Shown: positions 32,646 to 41,991 of the stretch, one piece after another | How the letters are laid out: each line of letters starts with the position of its first letter | Numbering within the stretch: position 1 is the stretch's first letter | IMG/VR virus record: IMGVR_UViG_3300020442_000015 | Location: 1-64,000 of that record | Source of the DNA: a virus | DNA: 64,000 nt | Strand: one strand, 5' to 3' | Position numbers and translations under genes: made by a program | Notes under the pieces: model-generated | Told to the model about the DNA's origin: nothing | Database searches by the model: none | What the model saw: only the letters and a program-made list of their open reading frames with translations

Positions 32646-34547
32646 ATGACAGCAGGAAGACTCGCTGCTGCCGCACCAGCAGCAACTACTAATACAGTTT
32701 TATACTCGACAAACTCGTTGAACACAGCGTCAACAGTTCTTCAAGTTGCAGAAAGGGGTGGATCCGCTGCAACTTATCGCGTTGGGCATAAGAACTACAC
32801 ACAAGAACTTACACTGGATGCAAACACCTATAAGTTTGCACCGAGAAACGTAGTTTCTAACTACAAGATTGAGATCCTCCCAGGTATCTCTAGAACTGAT
32901 GCAACTCCTGGTTTGGCAATTAACTCTGCCGACCTTGCTAAGTCTGCATTTCTCGCTGACGTGTTTGTGGATACATCCATTATCACTAACTACGTCAAGG
33001 TGATGACGACAACATCGTTTGGTATTGATACTAACGCTGTTGTTGGTACCTTCCAAGGTGGTGAGACTATCACAGGTGGCACATCTGGTTTTACTGCAAC
33101 TGCACGTGGAGTTGGTACTCAGTTCAATGCAGAAGTTGCAGACCTTACTTCTGGCGCTACATCCATCAACATCAGTGACGGTACTGTCGCTGCTGCTAAT
33201 GCCTATTTCGTGTTGAGCGATGGCATTGTAGGTTACACCGCTGAGATCATTCAGATTTCTAGTGCTGCTTTCTACACTGGAGCAACTGGTGGTGCTGATA
33301 TGACTGTGGTCCGTGCACAACTCGGCACGACTGCTGCTGCACACCGTTCTGGTCAAGTTGTTACCATCTATCAGGCAGCAGCAGGAACCACCACTATCAA
33401 CGAGGGTGCACAGTTTGCTGCTGGTGATACCACACTGACTGTGACTGACGGTACGACTGGTATTACTGGTCAATATGTTCAGGTTGGCAACGAGGTGATG
33501 CTGATCACCGCTGCTGCTGGTAACGATTGGACAGTGACTCGTGGACAGTTTGGTACAACTGATGCAGCACACGCTGACGGTTCTACTGTTACTCCTTGGA
33601 CTGCTGGTGCACAGGCTCAGGTCAACTGGTTTGATGGTGCTGAAACCGTCACTGGTGGCACATCCAACGCAACTGCAACAACTCAGTTCACTCCTACTTC
33701 ATCTGCTTCCTACACAACTGGTTTCGTTTGGGGTACAACTGCTGGACAGGAAGTTGTTCCTGGTGCGTTCACGATGGACGTTGATCGTACTTATCGCTTT
33801 GATCAGTCTGATTCTTCTAACACTGGACTTCCACTGAGATTCTCTGACACTCAGGATGGTACAGGTGCACAACCTACCCCTGGTACAGAATTTACCACTG
33901 GTGTTACTAAGACTGGTACTGCTGGTACAGATGGTATTATTGACATCGTTCCTGATGCTCAAACACCTGACCCAATTTTCTATTATGCAGAAGGTACTAC
34001 TGGATATTCTGCATCTATCGATGTTGTTCCCGATCCTGTCTTCACTGAGGTCTTCCTCTATGATGTTGAAGGAACTTGGGTGCAAGGTGATACCTTCACG
34101 ATTGGTACTGCAACTCTGACAGTTGGTACTGTGACTGGTGGTAAGTATGGTTATGTTTCTGAGTGGGATTCTGCAAATAGCAAACTGTATGTGACACTTG
34201 GTATTAACTCCGCTGCTTTTGCTGGAACTGATACTTTCGTTGACACTCCTCCTGAAACAGGTGCCGATAGAGCAACTGCTACGGTCAGTAGCGCGGGTGC
34301 TGCGACAGATCTCCTCACTAAGGATTACATCTATTACGATTATGCTATTGCTGCTAATGCAACCAATAAGCATAGTGGTATTGTTGTTGGACCAAACTCT
34401 CACATCATTGTATATGCGTCTACAGCAGATCTCACATTCCAAGTAAATGGATTTGAGAATGCTGCAACTGACTTCTTGCCTCAACAGTATAACCAGACTA
34501 CTGGTACTGCTGGTGGTGGTGCAGGTGGTGGACAACCTACCCCCTGA
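32646..34547 (+). CDS. Virion structural protein with internal repeats
   Basis: The 633-residue protein is rich in Ala, Thr, Gly and Val. Two related segments (about residues 160-235 and 245-315) carry motifs such as SINISDGTVA and TLTVTDGTTG, then VVRAQLGTTAAAHRSGQVV and VTRGQFGTTDAAHADGSTV; this is an internal duplication. It also has TFQGGETITGGTSGFTATA and WFDGAETVTGGTSNATATT. This points to a fibrous, beta-rich tail protein. Codon use fits its neighbours. Confidence 0.7.
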   Translation: MTAGRLAAAAPAATTNTVLYSTNSLNTASTVLQVAERGGSAATYRVGHKNYTQELTLDANTYKFAPRNVVSNYKIEILPGISRTDATPGLAINSADLAKSAFLADVFVDTSIITNYVKVMTTTSFGIDTNAVVGTFQGGETITGGTSGFTATARGVGTQFNAEVADLTSGATSINISDGTVAAANAYFVLSDGIVGYTAEIIQISSAAFYTGATGGADMTVVRAQLGTTAAAHRSGQVVTIYQAAAGTTTINEGAQFAAGDTTLTVTDGTTGITGQYVQVGNEVMLITAAAGNDWTVTRGQFGTTDAAHADGSTVTPWTAGAQAQVNWFDGAETVTGGTSNATATTQFTPTSSASYTTGFVWGTTAGQEVVPGAFTMDVDRTYRFDQSDSSNTGLPLRFSDTQDGTGAQPTPGTEFTTGVTKTGTAGTDGIIDIVPDAQTPDPIFYYAEGTTGYSASIDVVPDPVFTEVFLYDVEGTWVQGDTFTIGTATLTVGTVTGGKYGYVSEWDSANSKLYVTLGINSAAFAGTDTFVDTPPETGADRATATVSSAGAATDLLTKDYIYYDYAIAANATNKHSGIVVGPNSHIIVYASTADLTFQVNGFENAATDFLPQQYNQTTGTAGGGAGGGQPTP

Positions 34548-34559
34548 TCTAGGTGACAA

Positions 34560-34566
34560 CTAAATA
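34560..34566 (+). promoter_or_regulatory. Late-promoter-like element CTAAATA
   Basis: CTAAATA lies 25 bases before the 1191-residue virion gene. Confidence 0.5.
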
Positions 34567-34590
34567 CTCATATAACAGGATTCCAAGTAA

Positions 34591-37500
34591 ATGGCACTAA
34601 CTCGTCTTAAGAATATTATCACGTCTAGGACGGGACGTATTATCTACGTCAACCCTGACGACTTCGATGCATCGGACGCATACGACAATAGAGGTAACTC
34701 GGCACTGCGTCCGTTCAAGACGTTGCAACGTGCCTTCCTTGAAGTGGCAAGGTTCTCCTATCGAGTTGGTCTGAGTAATGACGAATTCGATGCATTCTCC
34801 ATTTACTTGTATCCTTCTGAGTATGTTCTAGATAATCGTCCTGGTACTTCTAACTTTAACGAGATCACTCCGTTTGATGAGAATACCAACTTTGATTTAA
34901 CATCACCCAACAACATCTTATATAAGTTCAACTCTGTAAACGGTGGTATCATCTGCCCTAGAGGTGTTTCTGTTGTTGGTTCTGACCTTCGTCGTACGAA
35001 GATCATTCCTAAGTATGTGCCATATCCAACGATCAATGCATCGCTTGGTATCACATCTGCTAACGAACCTGCAAACTCTGCAATCTTCAGACTGACTGGT
35101 GGTTGCTATTTCTGGCAGGCATCGTTCTTCGATGGTGATAACAATGGTGTGTATTATCGTCCTGATGTGACAGAGACGATTGCACCTAACTTCTCTCACC
35201 ATAAGATTACTTGTTTCGAGTATGCTAACGTAGCAGACTTGGAACTTTACTATCAGAAGATCTCGAAAGCATACGCTACAATTCCTGATACTTCTGGTAC
35301 GATTGCACAAGACCAGTTGCAAGCAAGGGTCGAAGAAAACAGAATCGTTGGTCCGATTTCCGACGAATTCCGTGTTTCTCAGATCATTAGAAACGGTCAA
35401 ACTGCAACAGCATTTACTGTTGATATTCAGGACAACCCAGTCAACCACGGTTTCTCTGTGGGTGTTGCTGTTAATATTTCTGGTGTTACTGGACCAACAG
35501 AAACCGACTCGAACCTGTATAATGGTTCTTTCCTTGTTACATCTGCACAAGGTAACCAGTTTACCTATCAGATGTCAGCAGAACCATCGGGTAATGCAAT
35601 CGGTTCCAACGTTCTTGTGAAGGTTGAGATTGACACGGTTGACTCTGCGTCACCATATGTGTTCAATATGTCATTGAGATCGGTGTGGGGCATCAACGGG
35701 ATGCACGCAGATGGTTCTCAGGCAACTGGTTTCAAATCGATGGTTGTGGCACAGTTCACGGGTATCTCTCTACAAAAGGATGACCGTGCCTTCGTGCTAT
35801 ATAACCCATCCACAGGTAACTATGAAGCGCAGGCAGCAGGATCTGGTGCCCATATTAACGGTCTATGTAAATACCGTAAAGGATGGCGTCACGTCCATAT
35901 TAGAGCATCCAACGACTCATTCATTCAGGTTGTGTCTGTGTTTGCTGTGGGATTTGGTGACCATTTCTTCAGTGACAGCGGTGGCGACCTTTCTATTACT
36001 AACAGTAACTCAAACTTCGGAAACACCTCCCTGCGATCCAAAGGATTTAAGTCAGCAGCGTTTACAAAGGATAAAGCAGGTCAGATAACACATATTATTC
36101 CACCTAAAGGAATCTCTGATGTTGCTGAGGTTTCTATTAACTGGGTGACATTTGATATTAACAAGATCCGTGCAGCAGCAGATCCTACAAAACTGTATCT
36201 GTACGGTTATACAAACGAGAACGCAAAACCCCCTAGCAAAATTCAGGGTTATACCATCGGTGCACGTAGAGATTCACCTACACTGCCTGATAAGATTAAC
36301 GTTCTCTTGGTTGCATCTGGTGCAAACGCACCTACAACTCACACTGCAAAGATCGACCCCTCTGGTCCTACAGTGACGGGTACATCTCCTGGAGATGATG
36401 AGTCCCCGATCAAGTATGATCCTAACCAGTCTAACTGGTACTTGCAGGTTGACTCTGCAAATAATGATATTTACACAACTCTAATCGCTAACAGTCAGTA
36501 TCAAAATCTTGGATTCACGCCAACATCATTCATCAGAAGAGTCCCTGACGCAAGAGACCTTAAGGATAGAATCTACAGATTTAGATATGTACTGGACAAG
36601 GATGCGTTCCCGATTCCTAGAGAACCCATTACTGGTTTCGTGGTACAACCTAGATCTTCAGAGACTAACTCTCCTGCATATGATAAGACATACTACATCT
36701 ATGAAGTAGAAACTTATCAAGAGTTTGAGCGTGGTGTTGCTGATGGTATCTACTATCTGACATTCTTGAACGCATCTGTGTCTCCTGCAACGTCTAACTT
36801 CGACGACTTTGCATTCTCACAACAGACTGTTGACTTGTATCCTGCATTTGACAGAGACAACCCTGTTGCTGACCCTGGTCCTGCTATCTCTGTTGCAGAT
36901 AATGATGTTCTGGGTCTGGTTAGAACAACTGATGGTGCAACTCCTACTCCTAATGAAGACACTAAACTGTCTATCACTAAGGAAACATCACAGTTCTTCC
37001 TGCTTGAGCAAGAGAACAACCTTGGTTACAATACCACATCCAACACACTGAATAGTATTGTTGTTACTGCACGTTTGGGTGATGAGGAAGAAAGAAAGAT
37101 TCCTTTGAAACTGAATGCAGACAACTCTGTTGCACCTATCCTCTGTGAATTGAGAAGATACTCGATTCTTAGAGCATCTGGTCACACGTTTGAATATCTT
37201 GGTTTCGGTCCTGGTAACTACTCAACTGCATTCCCATCTACTCAGGTGGAAGTGTTGTCACCTGCACAGGTTAGACTGTCACAGTCACTCAAAGAAGCAG
37301 CAGGTGTTGCATACTACTCTGGTGTGAACTCTGATGGTGAACTGTTCGTTGGTAACCAGGTTATTAACCCAGTTACGGGTCAGATCACAAACGAGGATAT
37401 TGCACAGTTGAACGTCTTGGGTGAAGAAGGTACAACGATTGAGACCTTCTCTGAGATCGTTCTTACTGACAAACTCACCGTTATCGGTGGTGCATCTAAC

Positions 37501-38166
37501 CAGTTGGAATCTGTCTTCTCAGGTCCTGTTACTTTCCAGAAGCGTATTACTGCTCAGGAAAACATTCAGACCCTGAAACTTACTTACAGTAACGATGATG
37601 GTACTGTACTAAAGCAGACGTTCCTTGCAGAAGATGATGGATCAGGTCAACCAGATATTGATTCGTCACTTGCATTTAATGATGGCGATATTATCTATAA
37701 TATTGATTGGCAGGCAGGTGATTCACTTGGTTGGATTTATGAAACAGGAACTTGGTATCAGTTTGGTCTGACAGATACCTCACCTATTACTGCACGTCGT
37801 TTCAGTGGTGTGACCAACTATGGTATCGGTATGGCACCCGATGCCAATAACAGAATGAAGATCAGTGGCAACACTTACATCGATGGTAACCTTGATGTGA
37901 GTGGCAATTATGGTGCTGCTGATAAATATAGACTGGCAACTGGTATTGCAAATGGCAATAACGGTGTCACGTACAGTGGCAATGGATCTACATCATCCTT
38001 TGCTATCTCCGCTGGACACACCTCCTACTCTGTGTTGGTGTTCCTTAATGGTGTTGCACAGATCCCTGGTGTTGATTATCAGGTTTCTGGTAACGCAGTT
38101 GACTTTAGTATTAGCACTCCCCCTGCGACTGGTGACGTGATTCAGATCAGAGAACTCGTTATCTAA
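34591..38166 (+). CDS. Very large virion structural protein
   Basis: The 1191-residue protein begins MALTRLKNIITSRTGRIIYV and has PFKTLQRAFLEVARFSYR near 40. The region 120-230 (GGIICPRGVSVVGSDLRRT, FRLTGGCYFWQASFFDG) looks like right-handed parallel beta-helix of the pectate-lyase kind. Later segments carry strands as in baseplate or proximal fibre proteins. The C-terminus GDVIQIRELVI ends a repeat-like module (SYSVLVFLNGVAQIPGVDY) also common in phage fibre tips. No enzyme motif is evident. It is the largest gene of the fibre block. Confidence 0.75.
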   Translation: MALTRLKNIITSRTGRIIYVNPDDFDASDAYDNRGNSALRPFKTLQRAFLEVARFSYRVGLSNDEFDAFSIYLYPSEYVLDNRPGTSNFNEITPFDENTNFDLTSPNNILYKFNSVNGGIICPRGVSVVGSDLRRTKIIPKYVPYPTINASLGITSANEPANSAIFRLTGGCYFWQASFFDGDNNGVYYRPDVTETIAPNFSHHKITCFEYANVADLELYYQKISKAYATIPDTSGTIAQDQLQARVEENRIVGPISDEFRVSQIIRNGQTATAFTVDIQDNPVNHGFSVGVAVNISGVTGPTETDSNLYNGSFLVTSAQGNQFTYQMSAEPSGNAIGSNVLVKVEIDTVDSASPYVFNMSLRSVWGINGMHADGSQATGFKSMVVAQFTGISLQKDDRAFVLYNPSTGNYEAQAAGSGAHINGLCKYRKGWRHVHIRASNDSFIQVVSVFAVGFGDHFFSDSGGDLSITNSNSNFGNTSLRSKGFKSAAFTKDKAGQITHIIPPKGISDVAEVSINWVTFDINKIRAAADPTKLYLYGYTNENAKPPSKIQGYTIGARRDSPTLPDKINVLLVASGANAPTTHTAKIDPSGPTVTGTSPGDDESPIKYDPNQSNWYLQVDSANNDIYTTLIANSQYQNLGFTPTSFIRRVPDARDLKDRIYRFRYVLDKDAFPIPREPITGFVVQPRSSETNSPAYDKTYYIYEVETYQEFERGVADGIYYLTFLNASVSPATSNFDDFAFSQQTVDLYPAFDRDNPVADPGPAISVADNDVLGLVRTTDGATPTPNEDTKLSITKETSQFFLLEQENNLGYNTTSNTLNSIVVTARLGDEEERKIPLKLNADNSVAPILCELRRYSILRASGHTFEYLGFGPGNYSTAFPSTQVEVLSPAQVRLSQSLKEAAGVAYYSGVNSDGELFVGNQVINPVTGQITNEDIAQLNVLGEEGTTIETFSEIVLTDKLTVIGGASNQLESVFSGPVTFQKRITAQENIQTLKLTYSNDDGTVLKQTFLAEDDGSGQPDIDSSLAFNDGDIIYNIDWQAGDSLGWIYETGTWYQFGLTDTSPITARRFSGVTNYGIGMAPDANNRMKISGNTYIDGNLDVSGNYGAADKYRLATGIANGNNGVTYSGNGSTSSFAISAGHTSYSVLVFLNGVAQIPGVDYQVSGNAVDFSISTPPATGDVIQIRELVI

Positions 38167-38169
38167 ATA
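38163..38169 (+). promoter_or_regulatory. Late-promoter-like element CTAAATA
   Basis: CTAAATA overlaps the stop of the previous gene and lies 22 bases before the next ATG. Confidence 0.5.
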
Positions 38170-38191
38170 CTATTGTAGAGACTAGGTTCCT

Positions 38192-39046
38192 ATGGCAACC
38201 AAGATTAACGGTAATCAGATACAAGCGACCACCAGAGGTTTGGTGGAAGCGTGGCAGATTACTGAACAACTTAACCTTCCCTCGCTAAACCAATCACAGG
38301 TCAATGCTCTTGGCACTCCTGCGTTTGGTACGGTTGTGTATAACTCAACCGAGGATATGGCGCAGATCTATAAACAGGATGCCAACCAAGGTAACCCTGG
38401 ATGGAGTGACGTTGGTGGAGGTGGTCCTGCGATTGGTGATAAGTCAATCATCAGAACGAACGGTACAACTATTGCCGAAAACCTGACGATTGGTGCTACA
38501 TTCAACGGTGGTGTTGAATTTACTAACGGTTTCTCCGCTGGTCCGATTGAGATTGCGTCTGGATATACACTCACCATTGAGAATGGTGCATCCTGGATGA
38601 TTATGGGTGACGACGATCTGTCGTTCGCTGAGTTTGTTGATATTGAATCACAGCACGCTACGTTTACTGGAACTCTACACTTCAGTGAAACGAAAGAGAG
38701 CATTTATTATTATATGACGAGTGGGTCAGTTACCCACGATTTCAATAACGGTAACACGATCTGGATTAACAAAACTGGTGGTGGTAACTTCACACTTACC
38801 CTAAACAATGTGCCTACTGATGGTGCACACGGTTATGGTATTACTGTGGTTATGAAAACTGAAGGTGGTAGTGGTATTCCTACTGGACTTGTAATTAACG
38901 GACAATCCACAAGTATTTTCTGGTCTGGTGGTAACGTTCCTGGTATGGATGGTACATACTGTATCATCTCTTTTGCTATGGTTTATATCTCTAACCCTAA
39001 CCAGCAAGCATTCTCTGTCTTCGGTTCCGCTGTTAATTATTCCTGA
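38192..39046 (+). CDS. Tail-fibre-like protein
   Basis: The 284-residue protein begins MATKINGNQIQATTRGLVEA and has the FGTVVYNSTEDMAQIYK and NPGWSDVGGGGP elements common in short phage fibres. A central Gly/Asn-rich part (FNGGVEFTNGFSAGPIEI) is followed by a long beta-rich end. It is likely the stem of an adhesin made with the following Gly-rich protein. Confidence 0.65.
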   Translation: MATKINGNQIQATTRGLVEAWQITEQLNLPSLNQSQVNALGTPAFGTVVYNSTEDMAQIYKQDANQGNPGWSDVGGGGPAIGDKSIIRTNGTTIAENLTIGATFNGGVEFTNGFSAGPIEIASGYTLTIENGASWMIMGDDDLSFAEFVDIESQHATFTGTLHFSETKESIYYYMTSGSVTHDFNNGNTIWINKTGGGNFTLTLNNVPTDGAHGYGITVVMKTEGGSGIPTGLVINGQSTSIFWSGGNVPGMDGTYCIISFAMVYISNPNQQAFSVFGSAVNYS

Positions 39047-39048
39047 TT

Positions 39049-40038
39049 ATGTCCACTCAAATCGGTTTTTCTGGAAACTTCAATCCTCTCTCATCTTCAA
39101 TGTGTTCCCGTGGAGGTGGAGCAGGTGGTGGCGGTGGTGTTCCTAAAATTACAGCAGATAATAACGGTACAGTTTTTAATACACAACACCCTAGTAACGG
39201 AAAACAACTGAAGTGCCATAGATTTACTGGTACTGGTGATAATAGTTTGTACATCCGTGATGGTGCTGGTGGTAGCATTTACGTTTGGATGTGGGGTGCT
39301 GCTGGTGGTAGAGGTGGTCAGGGTGGTAACTCTGGCGGTGCTGGTGGTCACTCATATTCTGAGATTGAAGTACAAGAATCCTGGATCAATGCTGGCGGTA
39401 GAATGAGAATCTACGTCGGTGGTGGCGGTGGTGGAGGAAATGGTTGCTACGGTTGCTGGGGCGGCGGTGGTAACGGTACCAATGGATCTGGATATGGTTC
39501 TGGTGGTCGTGGAACTCACGCTTCTTGCAGAGGTTGCTCAGCAGGTGGTGGTGGAGGTGGAGCAGCAACGATGCTGTTCTCCCCTATGGGTGTCAATATG
39601 AATCAAGGCAACATTCTCCAAGTCGCTGGAGGCGGCGGAGGAGGTGGAGGTCGCGAAGGTTGTGGTGGTGCTGGTAGAGGCGGTGCAGGCGGTCAACGTG
39701 GTGAGAATGGACAGTGTGGATCCCAAGGTGGTGGCGCTGGACAGAATGGTGATACCAATGGTGATGAGTGCGGAAGACCTGGTAACGACGCTTCAGGCGG
39801 CGGTGGAGGCGGTGGAGGTTACAATGCAGGAAACTGTGGTGGTAACCCTGGTTGCGATTGTAATGGTGCTGCTGGAGGTGGTGGAGGTAACAGTTGGACA
39901 TCAAGTCCATACACCATAGATAGTTCTATATCTAATGGTAACTACACAACTCCTGGTGATACTAATAACAGTTTCCGTAATGGTGCTGCTGGCAGTGATG
40001 GCGGCAGTGGCATTTGTACCATATGCTATGAAGAGTAA
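39049..40038 (+). CDS. Glycine-rich adhesin-like protein 1
   Basis: The 329-residue protein is dominated by Gly, Asn and Ser (GGGAGGGGG, GGNSGGAGGHSYSEI) and also has many Cys (CYGCWGGGG, CRGCSAGG). Such Gly-rich sandwiches form receptor-binding tips, as in the T-even gp38 type. The cysteines are unusual. The start is MSTQIGFSGNFNPLSSSMCS. It follows a fibre stem gene and precedes another fibre gene. A host-range role is inferred. Confidence 0.65.
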   Translation: MSTQIGFSGNFNPLSSSMCSRGGGAGGGGGVPKITADNNGTVFNTQHPSNGKQLKCHRFTGTGDNSLYIRDGAGGSIYVWMWGAAGGRGGQGGNSGGAGGHSYSEIEVQESWINAGGRMRIYVGGGGGGGNGCYGCWGGGGNGTNGSGYGSGGRGTHASCRGCSAGGGGGGAATMLFSPMGVNMNQGNILQVAGGGGGGGGREGCGGAGRGGAGGQRGENGQCGSQGGGAGQNGDTNGDECGRPGNDASGGGGGGGGYNAGNCGGNPGCDCNGAAGGGGGNSWTSSPYTIDSSISNGNYTTPGDTNNSFRNGAAGSDGGSGICTICYEE

Positions 40039-40571
40039 TGCCTACTAAAAGTATCTACGAACCTAAAACAGAAGACAATGATTATGAGCAGTTGAATACT
40101 GCTTCAGTTCTTATTGACTTCGACAGAGGTATTATTGAGGTTGGATCTCTTCAAACCTTGAAAGCAAACTCTGTTATGGTTAGAGTTAGCATCCGTAAGG
40201 ATAATAAATATGAATGCACGTTTGATAAACTGCAAGTTGGTGTCCTCATCACAAAGGGTGCTGAAGTCATTCTTGAGGATAAACTCGAAGGAGTTATCTG
40301 CACAGACCAACGTTATATTATGATGTGCAATGTTCCTCCCTTGGTAAAGGGTCAGGAATATACATTACAAGTCTGGTGTCACGAAGGTGATTCTAAGTTG
40401 ACATTCAGAGAAAATTTCACAGTTCCTGATTACGAAGATCAGACAACTGAAATGGATAATCCAGTTGGTACCGTTGTGTATCACGATGGATATTACCCTG
40501 ATGATGAACAATGGGAGAGAGATCAACCATACCTTCCAGAAGGATATGTTAGACCTGTCCCGCCTACATAA
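40038..40571 (+). CDS. Fibre-associated hypothetical protein
   Basis: The 177-residue protein overlaps the Gly-rich gene by one base. The first 130 residues look beta-rich (ASVLIDFDRGIIEVGSLQTL), followed by a proline-rich aromatic tail (EQWERDQPYLPEGYVRPVPP). No family is recognised. A chaperone or connector for the adhesin is possible. Confidence 0.55.
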   Translation: MPTKSIYEPKTEDNDYEQLNTASVLIDFDRGIIEVGSLQTLKANSVMVRVSIRKDNKYECTFDKLQVGVLITKGAEVILEDKLEGVICTDQRYIMMCNVPPLVKGQEYTLQVWCHEGDSKLTFRENFTVPDYEDQTTEMDNPVGTVVYHDGYYPDDEQWERDQPYLPEGYVRPVPPT

Positions 40572-40574
40572 TTG

Positions 40575-40582
40575 TATAAATA
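40575..40582 (+). promoter_or_regulatory. Late-promoter-like element TATAAATA
   Basis: A perfect TATAAATA lies 25 bases before the second glycine-rich fibre gene. Confidence 0.6.
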
Positions 40583-40607
40583 ACACTAGGAGAATTCTTA
40601 AGGTCAA

Positions 40608-41408
40608 ATGAGTACACTCAAAGTTGCATCTATTAGAGACCTGTCTGGTATTGGTGGTTTTACCCTTGCATCGGGTAACATTACTGCGAACGGTACGCTC
40701 ACCGTTAGTAATTTAACGGTCAACGGCACAATGTCTGGTTCCTCTGGTCAGATTGTACCGAGTGTCTCAGGACAGGCAGGCAAATTCCTCACAACTGATG
40801 GTTCCAATATGTCTTGGACATCTGTGAGTTCAGAGAACATCAGCTCTATGCAAGTCTGGACAGGTAATGGTACCTGGAACAGACCATCTGGTGTTAAGTA
40901 TATCCACGTTCGCCTAAATGGTGGCGGAGGCGGTGGTGCTGGTCACGGCGAATCTGGCGGTGCTGGTGGTTACGCTGAGCGCGTTATGTCTGTTGCTAAC
41001 ATCTCGTCGGTGGGTATTTCCATCGGTGGTGGTGGCGGTGGAACCTGGTATTTCAACCGAGGTGGTGATGGTGGATCCACATCCTTCGGTCCTTATATGT
41101 CTGCGGGTGGTGGTCACGGTGCTGCTCGTAACAACTCTCACTCTGGTGGTCTCGGCAGACAGGGTTCTGGCGGTGACCTGAACATCTGGGGTGGTGGCGG
41201 TCAGTCTCACGCTGCTCACGGCGGTGGAACTGGTGGTCCTTCTCACTTCGGTGGATCTGTGGCAGCAGGTTGGCCCAATGGTGGCAACTTCTCCCACAAT
41301 CACCAAGACCACGCTGCATTTGGTGCAGGCGGTTCTGGTGGTCACTTCTCTTCTTTCCGTGGATCTAACGGCAAGTATGGTGTCGTTACTGTCATCAACT
41401 ACAAGTAA
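40608..41408 (+). CDS. Glycine-rich adhesin-like fibre protein 2
   Basis: The 266-residue protein has a short fibre start (GIGGFTLASGNITANGTLTV) and then WTGNGTWNRPSGVKYIHVRL, the lead-in I know from phage Gly-rich tip domains. From about 103 on it is almost wholly Gly, Ser and His (GGGGGGAGHGESGGAGGY, HAAHGGGTGG). The many His (AAHGG, SHNHQDHAAFG) are striking. It ends with a final strand YGVVTVINYK. It probably binds the host surface. Confidence 0.75.
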   Translation: MSTLKVASIRDLSGIGGFTLASGNITANGTLTVSNLTVNGTMSGSSGQIVPSVSGQAGKFLTTDGSNMSWTSVSSENISSMQVWTGNGTWNRPSGVKYIHVRLNGGGGGGAGHGESGGAGGYAERVMSVANISSVGISIGGGGGGTWYFNRGGDGGSTSFGPYMSAGGGHGAARNNSHSGGLGRQGSGGDLNIWGGGGQSHAAHGGGTGGPSHFGGSVAAGWPNGGNFSHNHQDHAAFGAGGSGGHFSSFRGSNGKYGVVTVINYK

Positions 41409-41421
41409 TTAAGGGGAAGCA

Positions 41422-41946
41422 ATGAAGAAAGCACTTATGGATTTTACAGGCGGTGTCGCTGACATCGTTGAACCTGGCGAAGAGTATCCTCTGTTCTTGG
41501 GACGTGGATGTGCTCAGATGTGGGTGAATGCACCCGACGACATCACTAAAGTTTGGACTCTTGAATGGTCACCTTCTGCTGAAGATATGATCTGGGTTGA
41601 GCGTACTGAAACTTACGCTGATCCTGCTACCACTCGTAGAGTTGCATATGGTGAAGTTGGTCAGCAACTGGATCTTCTCTATAAAGATCTTGCTGCTGGT
41701 AGAGACCTTGCAGGTGCTGATGCACTGTGGTTTAATCACATTAAGACAGTCAAAGAAAATACAGTTCGCCCTTCTGACGTTGAGGAACCAATGGATCCTA
41801 CAATGACTGAGGAAGAGGTTTCTGAATTTATGTCTGATGCTGTTGAACCAAGCAAAGATCGTCCTATGAAGATCTCTTCTCCTGAGAATCCTTGCTGGGA
41901 AAGATACAGCAACTGGGGACGTACTTACGAGGAACTTCCTGAGTGA
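41422..41946 (+). CDS. Conserved fibre-linked protein
   Basis: The 174-residue protein has MWVNAPDDITKVW, TTRRVAYGEVGQQLDLLYKDL and ALWFNHIKTVKE. This resembles phage fibre-assembly accessory proteins with a GEVGQQLD-type segment. The rest is acidic. It sits between adhesin 2 and the halogenase, so it could be a chaperone or a target of the enzymes downstream. The function is inferred only from position. Confidence 0.6.
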   Translation: MKKALMDFTGGVADIVEPGEEYPLFLGRGCAQMWVNAPDDITKVWTLEWSPSAEDMIWVERTETYADPATTRRVAYGEVGQQLDLLYKDLAAGRDLAGADALWFNHIKTVKENTVRPSDVEEPMDPTMTEEEVSEFMSDAVEPSKDRPMKISSPENPCWERYSNWGRTYEELPE

Positions 41947-41950
41947 TAAA

Positions 41951-41980
41951 ATAGCACTTGTGCTATACTATATAAAGAAA
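41951..41980 (+). promoter_or_regulatory. Palindrome and promoter-like sequence before halogenase
   Basis: ATAGCAC-TT-GTGCTAT is a perfect inverted repeat at 41951-41966, overlapping TATACT and followed by TATATAAAG. It could be an operator or weak terminator; there is no T-run, so I favour control of the halogenase cluster. Confidence 0.4.
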
Positions 41981-41991
41981 GTGATTAAGTT

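Noticed and set aside
32730-34559. Long minus-strand open frames opposite the 633-residue virion gene
   Set aside because: They are Ser/Cys/Thr-rich products of reading a biased Ala/Thr/Gly gene backwards, with no ribosome sites.
39386-39910. His/Arg-rich minus-strand frames opposite glycine-rich adhesin 1
   Set aside because: Reverse reading of GGT/GGC repeats gives His, Pro and Thr runs; there is no gene signal.
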